The translations under genes were made by a program, and so were the position numbers. The notes beneath the pieces are model-generated. The model had not been told where the DNA came from and did not search any database. It saw only the letters and a program-made list of their open reading frames with translations. Shown piece after piece: positions 6,606-11,173 of a stretch of 11,173 nt of DNA; position 1 is the stretch's first letter; every line of letters begins with the position of its first letter. The stretch spans positions 1 through 11,173 of the forward strand of contig CAZRTZ010000071.1 in NCBI GenBank assembly GCA_964603155.1. Reading direction: 5' to 3'. This DNA comes from VAUL01 sp964603155 (GTDB taxonomy: Bacteria > Desulfobacterota > Desulfuromonadia > Desulfuromonadales > BM103).

Positions 6606-7889
6606 ATGCTCGATATCCGTTACCTGCGCGATACCCTCGACGAGGCGGAAGCTCGGCTCAAGACCCGCGGCGAAGCGGTGGGATTGGCGCCGTTCCGTAC
6701 CCTCGATGCCCGCCGCCGGGAACTGCTCGGCGAGAGCGAGGCCCTCAAGGCCGAGCGCAATAACGTCTCGGCGCTGATCGGACGCACCAAGGACAAAAGC
6801 CAGGTCCAGGGGGAGATGGCGCGCATGAAGGAGGTTTCGGCGCGCATCAAGGAACTGGATGAGGTGCTGCGCCAGGTTGAGGACGAACTGCGCGGCCTGC
6901 TGCTGACCATTCCGAACCTGCCCGATCCCGCCTGCCCGCCCGGCCGTTCCGAAGCCGACAATCCCGAGGTGCGCCGCTGGGGGACGCCGCGGGCTTTCGA
7001 CTTCGAACCGAAAGCCCACTGGGATCTCGGTGAGGCGCTGGGGATCCTCGACTTCGAGCGCGCGGCCAAGCTGGCCGGAGCCCGTTTTGCCGTGGGTTTC
7101 GGTGCCGGAGCACGGCTGGAGCGGGCTCTGATCAACTTCATGCTCGATCTGCATGCGGGTGCTGGCCGCTATGTCGAGGTGCTGCCGCCGTTCCTGGTCA
7201 ACCGCGACACCATGACCGGTACGGGGCAGTTGCCGAAATTCGAAGCCGACCTGTTCCACCTCGACGAACCCGACTTCTTCCTGATCCCGACCGCAGAGGT
7301 GCCGGTCACCAACCTCTTCCGCGACGAGATCCTCGACGGGGCGCAATTGCCCCTGTGCTATACCGCCTACACCCCCTGCTTCCGCAAGGAGGCCGGGGCC
7401 CATGGCCGCGACACCCGTGGTCTGATTCGCCAGCACCAGTTCAACAAGGTGGAACTGGTCAAGTTCACCCGCCCGGAAGAGTCGGAGGCTGAGCTGGAAA
7501 AGTTGCTGCACGACGCCGAATCCGTCCTGCAGCGACTCGAGCTCCCCTACCGGGTGGTCGATCTGTGTACCGGTGATCTCGGCTTTTCGGCCGCACGCAC
7601 CTTCGACATTGAAGTCTGGCTGCCGGGGCAGCAGGCCTACCGGGAGATTTCGTCGTGCTCGAACTTCCGCGACTTCCAGGCCCGCCGCGCCAACATCCGC
7701 TTCCGCCGTGAAGCCGGCGCCAAGCCGGAATTCGTGCACACCCTCAACGGCTCCGGGCTGGCCGTGGGGCGTACCCTGGTGGCCGTGCTGGAAAATTACC
7801 AGCAGGAGGACGGTTCGGTCGTGATCCCCGCAGTGCTGCGCCCCTACATGGGCGGAGTGGAGCGGATCGCGCCCTTAAGGGACTCGTGA
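6606..7889 (+). CDS. serS: Serine--tRNA ligase
   Basis: This 427-aa class II aminoacyl-tRNA synthetase charges tRNA-Ser (and tRNA-Sec where present) with serine in the cytoplasm. The N-terminal ~110 residues form the long antiparallel coiled coil that grips the extra arm of tRNA-Ser: helices rich in charged residues around LLGESEALKAERNNVSALIG and MARMKEVSARIKELDEVLRQ. The catalytic domain shows motif 1 (YVEVLPPFLVNRDTM), motif 2 (CFRKEAGAHGRDTRGL IRQHQF, from about residue 258) and motif 3 (GSGLAVGRTLVAVLENYQ, about 381-398). The length is as in E. coli (430). GGAG at 6594-6597 supports the ATG at 6606. The gene lies 166 bp upstream of a tRNA-Ser gene, its own substrate. The stop codon is folded into a short hairpin. 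Confidence 0.97.
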   Translation: MLDIRYLRDTLDEAEARLKTRGEAVGLAPFRTLDARRRELLGESEALKAERNNVSALIGRTKDKSQVQGEMARMKEVSARIKELDEVLRQVEDELRGLLLTIPNLPDPACPPGRSEADNPEVRRWGTPRAFDFEPKAHWDLGEALGILDFERAAKLAGARFAVGFGAGARLERALINFMLDLHAGAGRYVEVLPPFLVNRDTMTGTGQLPKFEADLFHLDEPDFFLIPTAEVPVTNLFRDEILDGAQLPLCYTAYTPCFRKEAGAHGRDTRGLIRQHQFNKVELVKFTRPEESEAELEKLLHDAESVLQRLELPYRVVDLCTGDLGFSAARTFDIEVWLPGQQAYREISSCSNFRDFQARRANIRFRREAGAKPEFVHTLNGSGLAVGRTLVAVLENYQQEDGSVVIPAVLRPYMGGVERIAPLRDS

Positions 7890-7900
7890 TTTTACGAGTC
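7881..7900 (+). terminator. Short hairpin over the serS stop codon
   Basis: GACTCGT (7881-7887) and ACGAGTC (7894-7900) form a perfect 7-bp stem with the loop GATTTT. The TGA stop at 7887-7889 straddles the loop edge. Only TT follows, so it is at best a weak terminator. It may instead protect the mRNA end or allow read-through into the tRNA gene. Confidence 0.35.
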
Positions 7901-7924
7901 TTCAAAGAGCCGTAAGGAGTGGCA

Positions 7925-8043
7925 GGCTGATTAAAAGTGCCCAGGTGCAAGGCGCCTGCTGCTTGAGGAGTGAGGCGTACCGCAAGGTACGTCGCAGCGA
8001 CGAGAGCAAGGGCAACGCCGCAGATGGGTGCTTTTCATCAGCC
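7925..8043. repeat. 119-bp inverted-repeat intergenic element between serS and tRNA-Ser
   Basis: Arms at 7925-7943 (GGCTGATTAAAAGTGCCCA) and 8025-8043 pair over 19 positions with one mismatch and two G-U pairs as RNA. Two further hairpins stand inside: CGTACC-GCAA-GGTACG (7976-7991, a GNRA-type tetraloop) and CGTCG-CAG-CGACG (7990-8002); these overlap by two bases, so both cannot be complete at once. The interior next to the right arm holds GCAACGCCGCAGA (8012-8024), the reverse complement of a 13-mer at 949-961. No credible coding frame runs through it. It may be a dispersed extragenic element or a structured RNA. Confidence 0.55.
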
Positions 8044-8055
8044 GTACAACTAAAA

Positions 8056-8146
<91 letters not shown>

Positions 8147-8166
8147 GGCAAACCGGCCGTGCCGGT

Positions 8167-8203
8167 CAAGTAAAAAGGCCCCGAAAAGGGGCCTTTTTAC
8201 TTG
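8167..8203. terminator. Strong bidirectional intrinsic terminator
   Basis: A perfect 16-bp stem (CAAGTAAAAAGGCCCC at 8167-8182 with its complement at 8188-8203) surrounds the loop GAAAA. The A-run and T-run inside the stem give a GC-core hairpin followed by a T-tract on both strands. It ends the serS/tRNA-Ser unit on the plus strand and the cytochrome/NHL unit on the minus strand. The TAA of the NHL gene (8197-8199) lies inside the stem. Confidence 0.9.
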
Positions 8204-9399
8204 GAGGGTTCGAGGACTTTGGGGGGTGGTAGAACCTCGGAGGGGCTGACGTCCTCCTCCTCAGGCGGCTGGAGCGCGGCGTTGATCCGCTCCAGGTCCG
8301 CTTCGGTGATCGGATGTTTGGCCAGTGCCTTCTTGCTCAGATAGCGCCAGTGGGAGAAGCGGGCGGCCAGAATGTCGGCAACATAGATCTCGTCGTTGGC
8401 GTCGATATGGATGCCCGCCGGGGCCAGAAAGCCGGATTTCTCTTCCGAGGACTCTTCGAAGCTGAACAACAGTCGACCGTTGGCATCGAACGCGCGCAGG
8501 GCCTTGCGGCGGAAGTCGGCTACCCAGAGGTTGCCCTCGCTGTCAATGGCCACTCCGCGTGGATTTTCGAAGCCGTCCAGGCCGGAACTGCGCATGCCGA
8601 TAAACTCGACAAAGGTGCCGTCGGGGTTGAAGACCGAGATGCGCGCGTTGAGATGCTCGACCACGTAGAGCCTGCCATCACGGGACAGAGCCAGCCCGGC
8701 AGGATTGTGCAGATCCCCGGGGGCGCTCGTGCTTCCCCCCGAGCCGATCGTCAAAAGCTCTTGCCCGCTTTCCAGGTCGAAAGCCTTTACCAGATTGGCA
8801 GCGCCATCGCTGACGTAGACCCGTTGGCGGGGCTCATCGATGGCCACGCCTAACGGTCTTAGCAGGCTTTCCTTCCCACCGTAGCTCCGCACCTCCTCCC
8901 CGTCCGGGGTGAACACCCGGACCGTGCGCTTCTCACTGTCGGTGACGTACAACTGCCGGCGCGAATCAAGGGCCAGCTGACGGGGTTCGACGCCCGCCTC
9001 TTTGAGGAGGGGGGTGATAGTCCACTTCTTCAAGTCAAAGACCATGATGTTGCGGTATTTCAGGTCGCCGACGAACACCGTGCCTTCCCCGTCACTGACG
9101 ATCCCGCTGGGGGCCTCGAGCGGGGTCTTGACCGGGACCCCGGTGAGATACTCCATCTTTTTCTTCGCCGTGTAGGTTGGGAAATCGACCTCGCTTTTGT
9201 AGGTACCGAGCCATTCGATGCGCGGGGTGTCGGGCGGGACGGGAAGGAGATAGCGCAACCTGGAGCTTTGTTGCGGGGCACAGGCTGTTGCGGCAAGAGT
9301 CAGCACCGCCAATACCCATGTGCCGATGATTTGAGGACGACAGTAATGCAAGAACAATCCCGTGAAATAAATGCCCCGGCAGAACCCGAATTGTTTCAT
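8197..9399 (-). CDS. NHL-repeat beta-propeller lipoprotein
   Basis: This protein is up to 400 aa. A hydrophobic N-terminal stretch ends in LAATAC (C40), a probable lipoprotein signal, so it likely sits on the outer or periplasmic face of a membrane. The body is a run of about six NHL/YVTN-type blades: PSGIVSDGEGTVFVGD, PRQLALDSRRQLYVTDSE, PLGVAIDEPRQRVYVSDG, PAGLALSRDGRLYVVEH, PRGVAIDSEGNLWVAD and PAGIHIDANDEIYVAD, the pattern of six-bladed propellers. The C-terminal ~45 residues are acidic and proline-rich. The start is uncertain. The ATG at 9397-9399 has no good ribosome site and lies in a hairpin, and the pre-peptide before the hydrophobic core is long. An in-frame TTG at 9357 would give a normal 25-residue lipoprotein signal. 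The gene lies 67 bp (or more) behind the cytochrome gene in the same direction. It probably acts as a partner or scaffold for the cytochrome. Confidence 0.82.
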   Translation of the reverse strand: MKQFGFCRGIYFTGLFLHYCRPQIIGTWVLAVLTLAATACAPQQSSRLRYLLPVPPDTPRIEWLGTYKSEVDFPTYTAKKKMEYLTGVPVKTPLEAPSGIVSDGEGTVFVGDLKYRNIMVFDLKKWTITPLLKEAGVEPRQLALDSRRQLYVTDSEKRTVRVFTPDGEEVRSYGGKESLLRPLGVAIDEPRQRVYVSDGAANLVKAFDLESGQELLTIGSGGSTSAPGDLHNPAGLALSRDGRLYVVEHLNARISVFNPDGTFVEFIGMRSSGLDGFENPRGVAIDSEGNLWVADFRRKALRAFDANGRLLFSFEESSEEKSGFLAPAGIHIDANDEIYVADILAARFSHWRYLSKKALAKHPITEADLERINAALQPPEEEDVSPSEVLPPPKVLEPSK

Positions 9400-9409
9400 G
9401 CCGGGGGCA
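9372..9409 (-). terminator. Hairpin at the NHL gene start, possible terminator or translation block
   Basis: TGCCCCGGCA (9372-9381) and TGCCGGGGGCA (9399-9409) are inverted repeats with one bulged base. On the minus strand the stem is followed by TTTATTT, like an intrinsic terminator of the upstream cytochrome gene. The upstream arm abuts the annotated NHL start codon (9397-9399), so the hairpin could also hide that start. Confidence 0.4.
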
Positions 9410-9439
9410 GTCTCATTAGAGGGGGCTATTAGCTTGTTA

Positions 9440-9455
9440 TTGCGGCCGACCGCAA
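9440..9455 (-). other. Small hairpin after the cytochrome gene
   Basis: TTGCGG and CCGCAA form a perfect 6-bp stem with a four-base loop, 11 bases past the cytochrome stop on the minus strand. No T-run follows. It may mark or stabilise the 3' end of the cytochrome mRNA. Confidence 0.3.
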
Positions 9456-9465
9456 GGTACTGCGC

Positions 9466-10200
9466 TTACTTGACGTGGCAGGCGAAACAGAGGGCGCTGC
9501 CGGTGTTGGGGGTGATCAGGAACGGCGTGTAGGCCGGATCGCCACTGGCCGAATAATTGACGTGCGGGTCGTGGCAGGTCGAGCATTCCACGTAGTTCCC
9601 GGCGCCGAAGAAGCGTACTCCGGCTGTCTGGGCCTGGGCCACCGTTCTTAGTTTAGGCGCCAGGTTGAGATCCGCCTTGGCCGTATCGTAGCTGAAGGAG
9701 ATGGGGTGGTCGTTGGTCAGGTCGGTGTCGAGCGCCGGCTGGAAAGGGCTGCCCATGAAACCCGGGAGAATAGGGGTGAAGCTGTCGCCGGAAGCGCTGG
9801 TCGTGATCGGTGTGCTTCGGGTATTGGGGAGGTTGATGACCGTGTTCACCGAGGCGGTGCCGTCATGACAGGAGAGGCATAGCAAGGATTGATTGCTGAC
9901 GGTGCGGTTGGGGTTTTCGAGGAGGTCGCCGTTGTTGATCATGTCGACGGTGTAATGGGTGAACGGCCCACCGGTAAGGGGCTTGTTCCAAAGGGGGCCG
10001 GCGGAGCTGGCGCCGTGCGGCGTGTGGCAGAAGACACAGATTTCCGGTTCGTCGGTCTGATAGCCAGGATTTGGCGAACTCCCCGACAGGTTGTGAGAGC
10101 CGACGCTGACCCCCGGCGGACCCTTGACCGCAAGAGCAGACGTCCCCGAAAGGATCGTGAGGAGGACCAGGATGCAAAAAATGGCGGGATTTTTTTTCAT
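9466..10200 (-). CDS. Exported tetraheme c-type cytochrome
   Basis: This 244-aa precursor has a clear Sec signal peptide (MKK, hydrophobic core, cleavage after ALA at A24), giving a mature protein of about 220 aa with four CxxCH heme sites: C55-H59 (CVFCHTPH), C108-H112 (CLSCHDG), C206-H210 (CSTCHDPH) and C238-H242 (CFACH, next to the C-terminus). Five more histidines (H36, H62, H82, H165, H213) could be distal heme ligands; four are enough for all-bis-His hemes. The segments SHNLSGS, CVFCHTPHG, CLSCHDGT, DHPISF and CSTCHDPH are typical of doubled-CxxCH cytochromes of Geobacter-like bacteria. The start at 10200 places the signal peptide correctly and lies about 35 nt after the predicted sigma-54 start site. 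Codons 2-4 contain an A8 run. It probably works in periplasmic or extracellular electron transfer together with the downstream propeller lipoprotein. Confidence 0.9.
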   Translation of the reverse strand: MKKNPAIFCILVLLTILSGTSALAVKGPPGVSVGSHNLSGSSPNPGYQTDEPEICVFCHTPHGASSAGPLWNKPLTGGPFTHYTVDMINNGDLLENPNRTVSNQSLLCLSCHDGTASVNTVINLPNTRSTPITTSASGDSFTPILPGFMGSPFQPALDTDLTNDHPISFSYDTAKADLNLAPKLRTVAQAQTAGVRFFGAGNYVECSTCHDPHVNYSASGDPAYTPFLITPNTGSALCFACHVK

Positions 10201-10246
10201 CGACTCTTCTGTCCTAGCCTTTTTAAGAGGTGCACGCAAAAAACTC

Positions 10247-10262
10247 TGCAAATATTGTTCCA
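10247..10262 (-). promoter_or_regulatory. Candidate sigma-54 (-24/-12) promoter of the cytochrome gene
   Basis: On the minus strand, TGGAACAATATTTGCA has GG and GC separated by exactly ten bases and matches TGGCAC-N5-TTGCA except for one position in the first block. Transcription would begin near 10236, leaving a leader of about 35 nt before the ATG at 10200. This promoter class needs an activator ATPase. Confidence 0.6.
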
Positions 10263-10442
10263 TCAGCATAAGAGGGCTTGCTGCAAGTTGTTGTTGAGGT
10301 CATCGTAAGGGAGAAATCACGAAAAAGGCAACGCTTCACTGCTTAATGAAAATTCCCGGGTGGAAAGCGTGGGCGCCGAATCGCGCAGTGATCCGGCGAA
10401 ATGCCTAGCTGATAAAGGCTCTGACATCTCCAATGGTTAATG

Positions 10443-10469
10443 TTGACGGTGCTGCGGGGTTGGGATAAT
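10443..10469 (+). promoter_or_regulatory. Promoter of the small lipoprotein genes
   Basis: A -35 TTGACG (10443-10448) is followed after 15 bp by GATAAT (10464-10469), preceded by TGG as an extended -10, which can offset the short spacer. Transcription would start near 10476. The first transcribed bases can form a small hairpin, CAGGA-7-TCCTG (10475-10491), just ahead of the ribosome site. Confidence 0.5.
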
Positions 10470-10503
10470 CATTACAGGAGAAAATATCCTGAAAAGGAAC
10501 GCA

Positions 10504-10770
10504 ATGAAAATATTTGTCATTCTCCTCTTGGCCGTGCTGACTGCTGCCTGTGTTGCCGGGAACTCTGCGCCTCCGCTTGGCCCGAATGAGCGGCCCGCCT
10601 ATACCGTAGAATGCCTGCAGAATGAGAAAAACTGCTACCCGCAGGCCAAGAAACTCTGTCCGCAAGGCTACGTAGTCACAAACTCGAAATATCGTGCCGT
10701 GCTCAACTGGCAGGGTTTTGAGGTCGAGAATGCCTTGAAATACACCTTGACCATCGAGTGCAACGATTGA
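10504..10770 (+). CDS. Small cysteine-rich lipoprotein, copy 1
   Basis: This 88-aa precursor has a lipoprotein signal (MKIFVILLLAVLTAAC, lipidated C16), so it is a membrane-anchored periplasmic or surface protein of about 73 residues. The mature part has four cysteines, C37, C44, C52 and C86, probably two disulfides, in the pattern Y-x3-CL-x2-EK-x-C-x-PQAK-x-LCP-x-GY ... LTIEC. AGGA six bases ahead supports the ATG at 10504. The next gene encodes a paralog with no gaps in alignment and about 40% identity over 87 positions, including all five cysteines. I recognise no named family with certainty; short proteins with a C...C...CPxGY pattern occur in other proteobacteria, from memory. The function is unknown. 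It is divergent from the cytochrome unit. Confidence 0.85.
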   Translation: MKIFVILLLAVLTAACVAGNSAPPLGPNERPAYTVECLQNEKNCYPQAKKLCPQGYVVTNSKYRAVLNWQGFEVENALKYTLTIECND

Positions 10771-10783
10771 GGCCGGGGCAGTC

Positions 10784-11047
10784 GTGAGGGCGATCCCGAC
10801 ATTTTTCTTGTTGGCCATGGTCGCAGCCTGTAGTCCTGGGAATCCTGGCGTGGTGGTCGGGCCAAAAGGCAAAGTGGTTTACGAAATCGACTGCCTTGAC
10901 GATGAAAAGTTCTGCGATCCCCAGGCGAAGGAACTTTGTCCTGACGGTTATGCGATAGTGCAGGACAAGTCCCATGTCGTCGCCATCTGGAGGGGGATGG
11001 ATGTGGTGAACAGGATTCGCTTCTGGTTGACAATCGAATGCAAGTAG
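10784..11047 (+). CDS. Small cysteine-rich lipoprotein, copy 2 (tandem paralog)
   Basis: This 87-aa precursor starts with GTG, 13 bp after the stop of copy 1, so the two are almost certainly one transcript. The signal MRAIPTFFLLAMVAAC has a good lipobox (VAAC, C16). The mature cysteines C37, C44, C52 and C86 fall at the same positions as in copy 1. The shared blocks are CL-x2-EK-x-C, PQAK-x-LCP-x-GY and LTIEC at the end. The region between is diverged (YRAVLNWQGFEVEN against HVVAIWRGMDVVN), so this is an old duplication, not a recent one. The ribosome site is weak (a G-rich stretch before the start), which fits translational coupling to copy 1. The function is unknown. Confidence 0.82.
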   Translation: MRAIPTFFLLAMVAACSPGNPGVVVGPKGKVVYEIDCLDDEKFCDPQAKELCPDGYAIVQDKSHVVAIWRGMDVVNRIRFWLTIECK

Positions 11048-11092
11048 TGGTTTGTGGCTCCCTTGTGGAGAGTAGATCGGTCGATAATTGAT

Positions 11093-11173
11093 ATGCCGTT
11101 CCTGAGAGCATTGACCATAGCGCTTTTTCTCGCCTCTCTCTCGCAAAATTCCTGGGCACTCGATATCGAGTGC
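11093..11173 (+). CDS. N-terminal fragment of an exported protein, possibly a third paralog
   Basis: An open frame of 27 codons starts at ATG 11093 and runs off the window. It encodes a typical Sec signal peptide (MPFLRALTIALFLASLSQNSWA) followed by LDIEC. There is no lipobox cysteine, unlike the two genes before it. The LDIEC sequence resembles the YTVEC/YEIDC that begins the cysteine-rich domain of those lipoproteins, so it may be a non-lipidated third member. The ribosome site is weak. The frame is too short to be sure. Confidence 0.5.
   Translation, partial: MPFLRALTIALFLASLSQNSWALDIEC

Larger units (their letters stand above)
10201..10503. other. Divergent regulatory region between the cytochrome and the small lipoproteins
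   Basis: This 303-bp stretch has no credible gene. It holds a -24/-12 promoter for the cytochrome (10247-10262, minus strand), an 11-base palindrome CTTGCTGCAAG (10277-10287) just upstream of it, and an extended -10 promoter for the lipoprotein genes (10443-10469). The middle part (about 10300-10430) shows nothing recognisable; enhancer sites for a sigma-54 activator would be expected there but none can be named. Confidence 0.6.

Noticed and set aside
6369..7739. 456-aa open frame on the minus strand over serS
   Set aside because: It is the antisense of an unmistakable seryl-tRNA synthetase, is rich in Gln, Gly, Arg and Val with no family resemblance, and exists because GC-rich codon use removes stops in that frame.
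10201..10269. 23-residue N-terminal extension of the cytochrome
   Set aside because: It would begin upstream of the -24/-12 promoter and displace the Sec signal peptide that starts at MKK.
10405..10872. 155-aa minus-strand frame over the small lipoproteins
   Set aside because: The plus-strand genes have signal peptides, ribosome support and a paralogous cysteine pattern; the antisense frame has none.

Overview
The window is GC-rich and gene-dense. It most likely comes from a chromosome of a Desulfuromonadales/Geobacterales-type bacterium (former Deltaproteobacteria). The reasons are the tetraheme c-type cytochrome next to an NHL beta-propeller lipoprotein, a -24/-12 (sigma-54) promoter in front of the cytochrome, and the general gene style. 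The genus cannot be fixed from the sequence alone.

Layout. (1) 1-917: the 3' end of a U32-peptidase-family gene, followed by an imperfect inverted-repeat intergenic element (922-1056). (2) 1086-3327: a tightly coupled three-gene operon with ATGA stop/start overlaps: ribonuclease D, an exported DUF1460 amidase-like protein, and a small DUF2007 plus zinc-ribbon protein. (3) 3336-4751, minus strand: class II fumarase, convergent with the operon; a perfect hairpin carries both stop codons. (4) 4918-5787: a DMT/EamA permease, divergent from fumC. Both genes have recognisable promoters, and the permease may be read from a leaderless mRNA. (5) 5941-8143: an HD-domain nucleotidase-like phosphohydrolase, serS, a 119-bp inverted-repeat element and tRNA-Ser(UGA), ending in a 16-bp bidirectional terminator. 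(6) 8197-10200, minus strand: a tetraheme cytochrome with, downstream, an NHL beta-propeller lipoprotein. (7) 10504 to the end: two tandem paralogous small cysteine-rich lipoproteins and the beginning of a third exported protein cut by the window edge.

Most of the window is housekeeping: RNA processing, the TCA cycle, seryl-tRNA charging and nucleotide clean-up. The parts that deserve attention are the cytochrome/propeller pair, which could be an extracellular electron-transfer (possibly nanowire-type) cassette, the duplicated cysteine-rich lipoproteins diverging from it, and the structured intergenic elements. No CRISPR array, insertion sequence or phage gene is visible.
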